The notes beneath the pieces are model-generated. The model was not told the DNA's origin. It ran no database searches and worked only from the letters and a program-made list of their open reading frames with translations. A DNA stretch of 64,000 nt, taken from positions 434,001 to 498,000 of the forward strand of contig NZ_QQTY01000002.1 of NCBI RefSeq assembly GCF_003670115.1. The letters are read 5' to 3'. Source of the stretch: Natronorubrum halophilum (GTDB taxonomy: Archaea > Halobacteriota > Halobacteria > Halobacteriales > Natrialbaceae). Position 1 is the stretch's first letter; every line of letters starts with the position of its first letter. Below, piece after piece: positions 1-8,600 of the stretch. The position numbers and the translations under genes are program-made.

Positions 1-329
1 AAGTTCCGACTTCCGCCCAGGAAGAGCGCGTCGGCGTCGTCGGGCAGCCCGTCCGGCGCTTCCGCGTTTCGAAGCTCGATATCGGCCGTTATCGATCCCT
101 CGTTCGCGGCGAGGTTCTTCTCTGTCGTCTCGAGCCGTTCCGGTTTCCGCTCGAGTGCGGTCACCCGTCCGGCCCGCTGTGCGGCTTCGATCGTGATCGC
201 TCCCGTGCAGGAACCGACCTCCGCGAAGTGGTCGTCCGCCTCGAGTGCGAGCTTCGAATGGACGACGGCGCGGACCTCCGATTTGGTCGGCCCGGCTTTC
301 GCATCGTGTGGAAGCGCGATGGGTGGCAT
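1..329 (-). CDS. cbiT: Cobalt-precorrin-6B C15-methyltransferase CbiT (partial)
   Basis: Decarboxylating SAM-dependent C15 methyltransferase of the corrin ring, cytosolic. Only the first 109 codons are in the window; the 3' part lies beyond the left edge. The N-terminus carries the CbiT hallmark (A-G-P-T-K-S-E-V-R, then V-V-H-S-K-L, residues about 12-26), followed by SAM motif I (EVGSCTGAITIEAA, about 36-49) and the acidic ribose-binding strand ALERKPER. The ATG at 329 is preceded by a TATA-like TTTTAG about 28 bp upstream, which suggests a leaderless message. It is in the same orientation as cbiA and the cobN-cbiC-cbiE operon. Family identification is from motif recognition; partner steps are supplied by the neighbours. 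Confidence 0.85.
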   Translation of the reverse strand, partial: MPPIALPHDAKAGPTKSEVRAVVHSKLALEADDHFAEVGSCTGAITIEAAQRAGRVTALERKPERLETTEKNLAANEGSITADIELRNAEAPDGLPDDADALFLGGSRN

Positions 330-353
330 CACCCTGTGGAACAGGGGCCGTCC

Positions 354-401
354 CTAAAACAATTATGATTGTGATAGACCAAATACGATTGCCCAAATGC
401 G
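354..401 (-). promoter_or_regulatory. cbiT promoter with a direct repeat
   Basis: On the minus strand an AT-rich TTGTTTTAG box (354-362) lies 25-33 bp before the cbiT start. Just upstream are two copies of CCAAATRCG (plus-strand 379-387 and 393-401) spaced 14 bp start to start. They could be a regulator site for cobalamin genes. That role is inference. Confidence 0.4.
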
Positions 402-528
402 TTTGTGGTAACGAAATTGAATTTGTTAATCGACCGGTGACTGTCGGCCCGATAGAAACGTGACACGCGAACCATCCCGACAACGCGCGCGCCGGTCGAT
501 CGCTCGAGCCGCCGCGATCGCGCCGTCG

Positions 529-1311
529 CTACCACTCCATGCCGCCGTTGATCCCGATGACCTGCCCGGTCATGTACTCCGCGTAGTCGCTCGTGAGAAA
601 TCGGATCATGCCGACGATGTCTTCGGTCCGGGCGAAGCGATTCAGCGGGATATCATCGCGGATCTTCTCTTGCACACGGTCCGGAACCTTCTCGAGCATA
701 TCCGTTTGCGTAAAGCCGGGGGCGACGCAGTTGGCCGTCGAGCCGTGACTGGCCAGTTCCAGCGCCAGCGTTCGGGTGAACGCGAACAGCCCGCCTTTCG
801 ACGTCGCGTAGTTCGCCTGTCCGTAGTTCCCCTGCTGGCCAACGACGCTCGAGATGTTGATCAGCCGGCCGTTGTCGGACCGCTTGATGTCCTCGTAAAA
901 CGCCTTCGTGCAGTTGAACGTCCCGTTCAGGTTTACGTCGATCACCGTTCGCCAGTCCTCGTAGGTCATGTTCTCGAACGTTCGATCGATGGTGATTCCG
1001 GCGTTATTGACGAGGACGTCGATCTCGCCGAGTTCGTCGCGGATTTCCTCGGCCATCGCCTCGATCTGTGCCGGCTCGGAGATATCCGCCTGCACCGGAA
1101 CGGCTGTCTCGCCGTTCGCTTCGATCGTTTCGGCGACCTCGAGCGCTCGTTCTTCGGCCGAGCGGTAGTTCACCGCCACGTCGGCCCCGCAGCGGGCGAG
1201 TTCGAACGCGATGTCGCGACCGATACCGCGCGAAGAGCCCGTGACGAGGCAGGTTCGATCGGCCAGTGGTCGTTGCTCCAGTGGGTCGAGCCGCTGGACT
1301 GATTCGGACAT
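529..1311 (-). CDS. Short-chain dehydrogenase, acetoacetyl-CoA / 3-oxoacyl reductase (PhaB/FabG-like)
   Basis: NADPH-dependent 3-oxoacyl-CoA (or ACP) reductase of the SDR superfamily, 260 aa. Visible motifs are the Rossmann glycine loop GSSRGIG (about residue 26), NNAG (about 103), the catalytic serine in INISS and the YATSK Tyr-Lys pair (about 167-171), and a C-terminal YMTGQVIGINGG cofactor-loop segment typical of FabG/PhaB. Haloarchaea use such enzymes to make (R)-3-hydroxyacyl-CoA for polyhydroxyalkanoate, and a MaoC hydratase with a PHA-like N-terminus lies at 12.99 kb. No pha synthase is in the window, so the PHA role is inferred. It sits between cbiT and cbiA without an obvious link to cobalamin. 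Confidence 0.85.
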   Translation of the reverse strand: MSESVQRLDPLEQRPLADRTCLVTGSSRGIGRDIAFELARCGADVAVNYRSAEERALEVAETIEANGETAVPVQADISEPAQIEAMAEEIRDELGEIDVLVNNAGITIDRTFENMTYEDWRTVIDVNLNGTFNCTKAFYEDIKRSDNGRLINISSVVGQQGNYGQANYATSKGGLFAFTRTLALELASHGSTANCVAPGFTQTDMLEKVPDRVQEKIRDDIPLNRFARTEDIVGMIRFLTSDYAEYMTGQVIGINGGMEW

Positions 1312-1396
1312 ACGATCGGGAGTACACCGGCACAGGTGTTAACTATTTGACTTCATATCAACGTCGGAGAAGGGCTTCGAAAGCGGCGCGTCGAAC

Positions 1397-2701
1397 TCAC
1401 TCGAGACGCTCGAGGAACCGATCGAACGCCCCGCTTTCGGCGTGAACGTGGACGTACGTGCCCAGCGACTCGTACTCCGTCAGGCCGTCGTGGTCGCCGT
1501 CGATGCCGTCGCCGCGGACCGTCTCGAACGCGAACCGAGCGTCGCCGTCGACCTCGGCGCTCGAGTAGTGGAACTCGTGTCCGCGAACCGTCTCGCCGGC
1601 GTTCGCGGTGAGGGTCCCGTCGAGGGCCTCGAGTTCGACGTGATCCAGCGCCTGATAGCGGTCGTGCATGGTCACGTCCGCTGGCAGAATCCCGGCCATC
1701 TCGTGACGGTCGCCCTCCGCTGTCGTCAGCGACCGGCTCATCGCCATCAGGCCGCCGCACTCCCCGAGAACGGGCAGCCCATCGCTCGCCCGCCGACCGA
1801 GTTCCGCGAGCGTTCCAGCCGACTCGAGTTCCGCGGCGTGAAGTTCGGGGTAGCCACCGGGGAGGTAGACGCCGTCGCAGTCGGGGATCGGATCACCCGC
1901 GACCGGCGAGAACGTGACCAGTTCGGCGCGCTCGCGGAACCGCTCGAGCGTCGCCGGATACCGGAAGCAGAAGGCCGCGTCGTCGGCCACGGCGATCGTC
2001 GAAGCGACCGGCTCGGCGGGCTGGACGGGGTCGTCGGGAGCCGGTGGCTCGCTCGCCACGTCGGCCAGACGCTCGGCCTCGAGTGACTCTGTAGCCTTCC
2101 GGAGCGCTTCCGTCGGCAGCGCAGCCTCCTCGCCCATCTCGAGACCGAGGTGCCGATCGGGAATCTCGAGGGCCGAATTCGGCGGGATTCGGCCGAAGAA
2201 CTCGAGGTCGTCCGGCAGGGCGTCGCGGATTCCCTGCTCGTGGCGGCCGCCGTGGGCGCGCTGGGCGACGATGCCGGCGACCTCGATGTCGCGACCGATG
2301 GTTTCGGCGTATCGCTGGAATCCCAGCGCGGTCGCCGCGACGCTCTCCATCCCCGCCTTCGCGTCGACCACGAGGACGACGGGAATATCGAGCGCTTCGG
2401 CGACCATCGCGGTGCTCGAGCCGTCGCCGTCGTACAGTCCCATCACGCCCTCGACGACGCAGATATCTCCCTCGCCGCGCCGGTAGTTCCGGCGAAGACC
2501 GTCTCGGCCGCAGAGCCACAGATCGAGGGTACGGGAGGGGCGACCCGCGACGGCCTCGTGGTGGCTCGGATCGATGAAATCCGGCCCCGCCTTGGCCGGT
2601 TGGACCGAATAACCCGCGTCCTCGAGCGCCCGAATTATCGACAGCGTCGCGACCGTCTTCCCGACGCCGGAACTGACGCCGCCGAGGACGAATCCGTTCA
2701 T
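1397..2701 (-). CDS. cbiA: Cobyrinate a,c-diamide synthase CbiA
   Basis: ATP- and glutamine-dependent amidation of the a and c side chains of cobyrinate, 434 aa. The N-terminal P-loop GGVSSGVGKT (residues 7-16) and PAKAGPDFIDPSHH belong to the dethiobiotin-synthetase-like ATPase domain; VVEGVMGLYDG is the conserved magnesium-binding region. The C-terminal class I glutamine amidotransferase domain has the nucleophile in LGECGGLMAMS and a late His in the GHEFHYS region. I place the start at the ATG at 2701; an adjacent ATG at 2704 and one 27 nt upstream (2728) are alternatives, but homology begins at NGFVLGG. Same strand as cbiT and the cobN operon. Confidence 0.93.
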   Translation of the reverse strand: MNGFVLGGVSSGVGKTVATLSIIRALEDAGYSVQPAKAGPDFIDPSHHEAVAGRPSRTLDLWLCGRDGLRRNYRRGEGDICVVEGVMGLYDGDGSSTAMVAEALDIPVVLVVDAKAGMESVAATALGFQRYAETIGRDIEVAGIVAQRAHGGRHEQGIRDALPDDLEFFGRIPPNSALEIPDRHLGLEMGEEAALPTEALRKATESLEAERLADVASEPPAPDDPVQPAEPVASTIAVADDAAFCFRYPATLERFRERAELVTFSPVAGDPIPDCDGVYLPGGYPELHAAELESAGTLAELGRRASDGLPVLGECGGLMAMSRSLTTAEGDRHEMAGILPADVTMHDRYQALDHVELEALDGTLTANAGETVRGHEFHYSSAEVDGDARFAFETVRGDGIDGDHDGLTEYESLGTYVHVHAESGAFDRFLERLE

Positions 2702-2840
2702 CATTGTGGTTGCGTTCGCACAACCCAACTTGAATGCGTCGGTGCTACCGGCGGTCTCTCCCTCGAGAATCGCTCGAGTGACGGAATCGGCCCGCCGACG
2801 AATTTAACAGACCCGATCGGTTATAGTCGTCCCGATCGCA

Positions 2841-3011
2841 ATGACCGACGAAACCGACCCCGAACGCGAAATGGAGATGCACCTCCGAGAAGCGCTGCGA
2901 CACCTCGGCGAAGCGCAGCAGGGCGATCTCAGAAAGACGAACGCCGTCGCGCTCGAGGAGGTCTCGAACACCGTCTCGTCGGTGCTGCGCGAGCACGAGC
3001 AGGACGGGTGA
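2841..3011 (+). CDS. Small conserved-looking haloarchaeal protein, unknown function
   Basis: A 56-aa charged, largely helical protein starting MTDETDPEREMEM and continuing with HLREALRHLGEAQ. ATG at 2841 follows a TATA-like GGTTATAG about 20-25 bp upstream, and the stop is at 3009-3011. The helix pattern (leucine spacing in HLREALRHLGEAQ and VSNTVSSVLREH) suggests a small helical bundle or dimer. It has no recognisable catalytic motif. It lies divergent from cbiA with a 139-bp spacer. Composition and promoter spacing support a real gene; the function is unknown to me. Confidence 0.55.
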   Translation: MTDETDPEREMEMHLREALRHLGEAQQGDLRKTNAVALEEVSNTVSSVLREHEQDG

Positions 3012-3167
3012 GGTGCCGCCGGCCGGGACGCGGGTCGACGGTTCCGATCGAGTACCGATTCCGATCAGCGAGCCGACGACGGCGACGTGTTATTTGTAAC
3101 AACTCAGGGAGTGCACATATTACCGCTTCGCGAAACTGCTTATCGCCCTCGTGAGAAGACGGCGGTC

Positions 3168-3848
3168 ATGACGCAACACGAACAGACGGGCGAAGACGTC
3201 AAGCAGGTCGTCCAGCGGTACTGGGACGACCGCGCTGACTCGTTCGACGACGACAGCCAGCACGGCATTCACAGCGACGAGCAACGAGAGGCGTGGCTGT
3301 CGGTGCTGCGTCCGTGGACGGGCGAGCCACCGAAGCAGGTCCTCGACATCGGCTGTGGCACCGGCGTGATCTCGCTGCTGCTGGCGGAACTCGGTCACGA
3401 CGTCACGGGCGTCGACTTCGCGCCGGAAATGCTCGAGCGGGCGCGAACGAAGGTCGAGCAGTCGGAACTGTCCGTCGAGTTCCAGCGCGGCGACGCGGAG
3501 AACCTGGCTCAGCGCGACGACGCCTACGACCTGGTGACGGCGCGCCACCTCATCTGGACGCTGCCGACCCCGGAGCACGCGATCGACGAGTGGCGGCGCG
3601 TCGTCAAGCCCGGCGGTCGTCTCGTCCTGATCGAGGGCCACTGGGACTTTTCGGAGGTGTTCGAGGGGTACGAAGAGATCCACGACGACCTGCCGCTGTA
3701 TGACGGACGGCCGCCCGAAGAGCTGGCGGCGTTCCTCGGAGAGCAAGGCCTCGAGAACGTCGAGTACGAACCTCTGGCGAAATCTGCGCTCTGGGGACAG
3801 GAGCCGAACTACGAGAAGTACATCATGGCCGGCGACGTGCCCGAATAG
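3168..3848 (+). CDS. Class I SAM-dependent methyltransferase
   Basis: 226-aa methyltransferase of the UbiE/Methyltransf_11 type. SAM motif I is VLDIGCGTGVISLLLAELG (about residues 57-75), with the acidic residue of GVDFAPEMLERA (motif II) and the post-motif DLVTARHLIWTLPTPEHAIDEWRRVVKPGGRLVLIEG. No metal site or substrate domain identifies the acceptor. ATG at 3168 was chosen because the MTQHEQTGEDV start directly precedes the homologous YWDDRADSFD segment; longer versions would read through a GC-poor leader. It sits between cobalamin genes but on the opposite strand, so corrinoid involvement cannot be claimed. Confidence 0.85.
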   Translation: MTQHEQTGEDVKQVVQRYWDDRADSFDDDSQHGIHSDEQREAWLSVLRPWTGEPPKQVLDIGCGTGVISLLLAELGHDVTGVDFAPEMLERARTKVEQSELSVEFQRGDAENLAQRDDAYDLVTARHLIWTLPTPEHAIDEWRRVVKPGGRLVLIEGHWDFSEVFEGYEEIHDDLPLYDGRPPEELAAFLGEQGLENVEYEPLAKSALWGQEPNYEKYIMAGDVPE

Positions 3849-3988
3849 GTCGTTCTGTCCCGCGTCGTCGCGATTTCCTCGAGCGGCCGCGGTTCGAACC
3901 GCTCGCTGTCGGTCGCTGTACTCGAGAGGGTGCGACTCGGTCGGGGACGGGCCGGCGAGGCGGCCGTCCGAACGTGACGCGAGTCGGG

Positions 3989-4879
3989 CTACGACACGGG
4001 CTGTCTGACCGCAAGTACGACCAGATCCGAAAACGGCGTGTCTGCCTCGCCGCTGTCGCCGGCGTGCTCGGACAACTCGGCCAGCGTGAACCGGTGAATC
4101 CGCTCGTCATCGTGCGTTAGTTTTTCGAGCACCAGCGCCTCGAGAGTCGGCTCAGCGCCCGCCTCGAGCAGGAACTCGGCGAGGTCACCGGGCATCCGGT
4201 CGTAGGGTCGCGGGAGCACGAGCAGGTGACGTTCATCTACCGTCGCCGCGGCGGCGAGACGGTCCATGTCTGCCTCGAGGTCGCCGCTCTTGTGCAGCGT
4301 GACGAACTCGGTATCCTCCATCGGCGTCCGGGCGCGACTCGCGGCCATCTGGAGCGAGGAGATGCCGGGAACGACGCGAACGGGAATCTCGGCATCCCGA
4401 CGCTGAACCGCGTCCTGACGAGCCTGCGAGTCAGAGCTCGTGGAAGTTCGTTCCACGGCGTCCTGCTGAGTTTGCGAAGCAGGGCTCGTCGAGCTCTGCT
4501 CGACCGCATCCTGTACCTTCCCGACGAACTGGTAGCCCGAGTGGTTCGGGTCGCCCATCGCGACCGCAGTACCCGACTCGCCGGCAGCGACGCGCTCGCC
4601 GAACTCCTCGAGCGCCTCGGCCTCGTCCTTGTAGCCGCAGGTCAGCAGGTCGGCGTCGGTCAGATCCTTGACGAACTCCACGACGGTCGTAAAGCCGACG
4701 ACGACGTCCGCTTCCTTAATCGCCCGCCGGCCACGCGGCGTGAGATACTCCTGATTCCCCGGACCGACGCCGACGGCGTAAACCGGATCGTCGACGTCCT
4801 CGTCGATATCCGGCTCCGCCGCTCCCGCGGCGAAGGTCGCCGGATCCGGCCCCGAATCGAGGTCGTACTCCCCACTCAT
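3989..4879 (-). CDS. cbiE: Cobalt-precorrin-7 (C5)-methyltransferase CbiE with an in-frame repeat insert
   Basis: Tetrapyrrole methylase fold, 296 aa, methylating C5 of the corrin ring with SAM. The glycine loop VYAVGVGPGNQEYLTPRG (about residues 32-50), AMGDPNHSGY, the VVPGISSLQMAASR segment and the FSDLVVLAV end fit CbiE. Between the central GKVQDAVE and EIPVRVVPG (about residues 123-156) there is a Ser/Thr/Gln-rich insert made of two 16-aa repeats plus the start of a third (QDAVE.., QDAVER.., QDAVQR..), which CbiE proteins do not normally need. It overlaps cbiC by 4 bp (ATGA), so translation is probably coupled. Last gene of the cobN-cbiC-cbiE operon. Confidence 0.88.
   Translation of the reverse strand: MSGEYDLDSGPDPATFAAGAAEPDIDEDVDDPVYAVGVGPGNQEYLTPRGRRAIKEADVVVGFTTVVEFVKDLTDADLLTCGYKDEAEALEEFGERVAAGESGTAVAMGDPNHSGYQFVGKVQDAVEQSSTSPASQTQQDAVERTSTSSDSQARQDAVQRRDAEIPVRVVPGISSLQMAASRARTPMEDTEFVTLHKSGDLEADMDRLAAAATVDERHLLVLPRPYDRMPGDLAEFLLEAGAEPTLEALVLEKLTHDDERIHRFTLAELSEHAGDSGEADTPFSDLVVLAVRQPVS
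4410..4513 (-). repeat. In-frame 48-bp tandem repeat with palindromes inside cbiE
   Basis: Two 48-bp units (4418-4465 and 4466-4513) plus the start of a third at 4410; each unit begins CAGGAYGC on the coding strand. Within them are near-perfect inverted repeats at 4479-4499 (10-bp arms GCAGAGCTCG / CGAGCCCTGC around one base, one mismatch) and a perfect 6-bp stem at 4440-4456 (GTGGAA ... TTCCAC). Because 48 is a multiple of three, the frame is kept. The core of the first palindrome recurs in purA at 47153-47171. Confidence 0.85.
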
Positions 4880-5652
4880 CGGTCCTCGCCGTCTTCGGTC
4901 GTGTCGGTGCCCTTCTGGGCTGCCCGAGCCGCAGCCGTGAGCGCCAACTCGAGGTCGTCGGTCCGAACGTCCGTTGCGACGTGGATCAGTTCGTTCGTCA
5001 GCGCGGCGGCGAGTCCGCTACCGCCGCGGCGGCCGACGTTGGTAATCGCCGGAACGTCGTACTCCTCGCTCACCTCGCGGATGCGCTGGCGGCTCTCTTC
5101 GGCCTTGACGAAGCCGACTGGCGTCGCGACGATGACGGTTGGTCGGGTGCCGTTCTCGATGCAGTCTGCGAGCGCGAACGCGGCCGTCGGAGCGTTTCCG
5201 ATCGTTGCGATCGCGCCGTCGTAGACGCCCTGCTTGTCGAGTTCGAGCACCGAGGCGGCGGTCCGGGTCATCCCGGTTTCCTTCGCCAGTTCGGCCCCGT
5301 TCCCGATCGCCTTGCGCTTCTCGCAGTTGTGACCGCGGCCGGTGATTCCGGCCTTTGACATCGTGATGTCGGTGACGATCGTCGCCTCCTCGAGCACCGC
5401 CGTCGCGCCGGCGCGGACCGGCGCGTCCTCGTCGTCACCGACCCCGTCGCGTCCGGTGAACTCGATCAGGTGCTGGAACTCGATGTCGCCCATCGAGTGA
5501 ACGGACTTCTGCCGGATCCGGTCCGCCAGCGTTTCGTCCGGGACGAACTGCCGAACGATGTCCATGCTCGTCTCCGCGATGTCCATCGCGTCCTGCGTCG
5601 TTGCACCCAGATCCGCGTACTCCCGTTCGAACTGCTGCTCGCCCTCAGTCAT
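4876..5652 (-). CDS. cbiC: Cobalt-precorrin-8 methylmutase CbiC
   Basis: 258-aa isomerase that moves the C11 methyl group to C12, giving cobyrinate. Characteristic segments are KSVHSMGDIEFQHLIEF with the active-site His (about residues 49-65), TIVTDITMSKAGI, the ASVLELDKQGVYDGAIATIGNAPTAAFAL block and the PTVIVATPVGFVKAEESR block. It overlaps the cobN stop by 8 bp and cbiE by 4 bp, forming a tight cobN-cbiC-cbiE operon. The last 20 residues are acidic and not conserved. Confidence 0.93.
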   Translation of the reverse strand: MTEGEQQFEREYADLGATTQDAMDIAETSMDIVRQFVPDETLADRIRQKSVHSMGDIEFQHLIEFTGRDGVGDDEDAPVRAGATAVLEEATIVTDITMSKAGITGRGHNCEKRKAIGNGAELAKETGMTRTAASVLELDKQGVYDGAIATIGNAPTAAFALADCIENGTRPTVIVATPVGFVKAEESRQRIREVSEEYDVPAITNVGRRGGSGLAAALTNELIHVATDVRTDDLELALTAAARAAQKGTDTTEDGEDR

Positions 5653-8600
5653 CGTTCGTCACCTCCATCGCGGGGTTCGTCGTCCGCGCCTCGAGGTCGC
5701 CCTCGACCTCGAGATTCAGGTCGCGTAGCCGGTCGACCGTCTCGTCGCCGGCGTCCCAGAGGTCGCGCTCGACGGCCTCGAGGAGCGTATCGGTGATGGA
5801 CTCGAGCGCCCAGGGGTTCACGTCGCGCATCCACCCCTGGCGGTCCTCGTCGAAGGCGAACTTCTCGGCGACGTCTTCCCAAAGGGTGTCCGAGATGACG
5901 CCGGTCGTCGCGTCCCAGCCGAGCGTCACGTCGACGGTCGTCGAGAGGTCGCCCGCGCCCTTGTAGCCGTGCTCTTCCATCGACTCGAGCCAGTCGGGGT
6001 TCAGGACGCGAGCGCGCATCGCCTTGCGGACCTTCTCCTCGTTCGTGTAGACGTCAACGTTGTCGGCGTCGGAGGAGTCACCGACGTAGGAGGCGGGTTC
6101 CTCGCCCGAGATCTCCGAGACGGCGGAGATGAAGCCGCCGTGAAACGCGTACCAGTCCGAGGAGTCGAACTCGTCTTGCTCCATCGTGTCCTCGATCTTG
6201 ACCGTCGCGTCGACGCTCGAGAGCCGGCGTTCGAAGGCGTCGTGGGCGTCGGAGACGCGGCCGCGCGACCCCATGGCGTACCCGCCCCACTGGACGTAGA
6301 CGCTCGCGAGGTCGGCGCGCTCGTCCCAGTTCCCCTCGTCGACGGCCTTGTTCGTCCCGGCACCGTAGCCGCCGGGTCTGGTGGTGAAGACGCGGTGTAA
6401 GGCTGCCTTTCTGGCGTCCGATTCGTCGAGTCCCGCTTCCGCCTGCAACTCTTCGGCCTCCTCCTCGACGTGTTTTTTCACGTAGTTCATCTCGAGGGGT
6501 TCCTCGAGGTCGACGACAGTGTCGACGGCGTCGTGGATGACGCCCGCCGCCGCCGGGAACGCGTCCCGGAACAGCCCGGAGACGCGGGTCGTCACGTCGA
6601 CGCGTGGACGACCGAGTTCCTCGAGCGGAATCGGCTCGACGTCGTCGATCCTGCCCGCGTCGGTCCACTGCGGTTCGACGCCCATCATCGCGAGCACCTG
6701 AGCGATCGTCTCGCCGCGGGTGCGGACGGTCGGAGTCCCCCACGCCACGACGCCGATCTCCTCGGGATACTCGTCGTGTTCGTCGTGGTGGCGCTCGAGA
6801 ACGCCCTCCGCGACCTCACTTCCGACCTGCCAGGCAGCCTTCGCGGGCACCTTGCGCGGGTCGAGCGTGTAGAAGTTCCGCGCGGTCGGCAGCAGGTCGA
6901 CGCCGCCGCGGGTCGGCGCGCCCGATCCTCCGGGCGGCACGTACTCGCCCGAGAGCGCGTCCACCGTCCGCGGAATCTCGTCCTCGGCTCCCTGCACGCG
7001 GGGCTGGGCCTCCTCGCAGATGTACGCCAGCGCCTTCCGGAGGTCGTCGTGAGCGCCCGATCTGGCGCGGCCGTCCCCGATCGTCTCGAGGTCGACCACG
7101 AGCAGGTTCATGTTCACCTCGTCCTCGGGGCCGCCCTCGAGTTCCGACGCTGGTACGTCGAACTCGTGTTCGGCGAGCGTCTCGATCAGGTCGACGCTGG
7201 TCTCGTAGACCACGTCCGCGGCCTCGGCGTAGGTCATCCCGAGGGCCTCGTCGTAGGTTCCCGGGGAGTCGAGCATCGTCTCGTAGTCGACGCCCAGCGC
7301 GCCGGCCACGCTCTCGCGCAGGCTCGGCCCGCCGGGGTTCTCGAGCCGCGTCAGCGCGACGAGGTACTCCACGAGGCGTTCGTCGGCTGGCGGCTCGGAC
7401 ATCGTGTGCAGTCCGAGGCGAATCTGGGTGGTCTTGACGTCCGTGAGGTACTCGTGAATGCGCTCGACGAGGTCGTCGATCGCGAGATTCTCGCCCTCGA
7501 CGTCGCCCTCAGCCAGGGTCGAACCTGCTTCGTCCGGACCGCGGACGTCGGCCTTCTCGTCTATGGTACCTTTGATACCCAATTCTACTGCGAGATCCAG
7601 TTCATCAACTTTCTCGCGCATGAGGTCCTCGAGGTGTTGCCCGTCGTCGGCGCGGGCGTCCTCCATGCCGGCTTCCCGGTACTGGTTAGCCAACTCCTCG
7701 AGTTCCGACAACTCGTCGTAGGTGCCCGCGTTTCGCATGACGGGGGTGAGATAGTCGACGATGGCGGCGTACGAGCGACGTTTGGCCTGCGTTCCTTCAC
7801 CCGGATTATTCACGATGTATGGGTAGACGTTCGGGACGTCGTCGATCAGTTGGTCCGGCGCGCTCTCGCCGTTCAGTCCGACGGTCTTGCCGGGGAGCCA
7901 CTCGAGGCTGCCGTGGGTACCGAGGTGGACGACCCCGTCGGCCTCGAACGTGTTCCGGAGCCAACCGTAGAACGCGTAGTAGTCGTGTGGCGGTTGCAGA
8001 TCGGAATCGTGGTAGACCTTCGAGGGGTCCATCCCGAATCCGCGGGGCGGTTGTACGGTGACGAGCACGTTGCCGAACTCGACGCCGGGGATCGCGAACG
8101 GACGGTCGGGGACCTCGCCCCATTCCTCGACGATGTTCTCCCGAAATCGCTCGTCAGCGTCGGCGAACCAGTCGGCGTAGGTGTCGGCGGAGACGACGTC
8201 GACAGAGAGGTCGCAAACGTCTTCGGGGGCGACCCAGCGATCCTCGAGCGTCAGCTGTGCGGTCAGCTTCTCGACGAGTGTCTGCCCGTCTTCGGGCATT
8301 TCGTCGCCAAGGTTGTAACCGCGTTCATCGAGTTCCTCGAGCAGATTGACGGTCGACTTCGGACTATCGAGCCCGAACGCGGTCCCGATCCCGTCGTCGC
8401 TCGGCGGGTAGTTGTGCAGGACGACGGCAACTTGCTTGTCCTCGTTCGGGGTGTGTCGAAGCTCGGCCCAGTTAACCGCCAGCCGGGTCGCGTGATCGAT
8501 CCGCTCCTCGATCGGATAGTGGTGTTTCGGCGCGGAGCCGATGCCGGCCTCGTCGTCGGTTCGTTCCTTGCCCGAAATCGGGTGCGTGATGACGTTGCCG

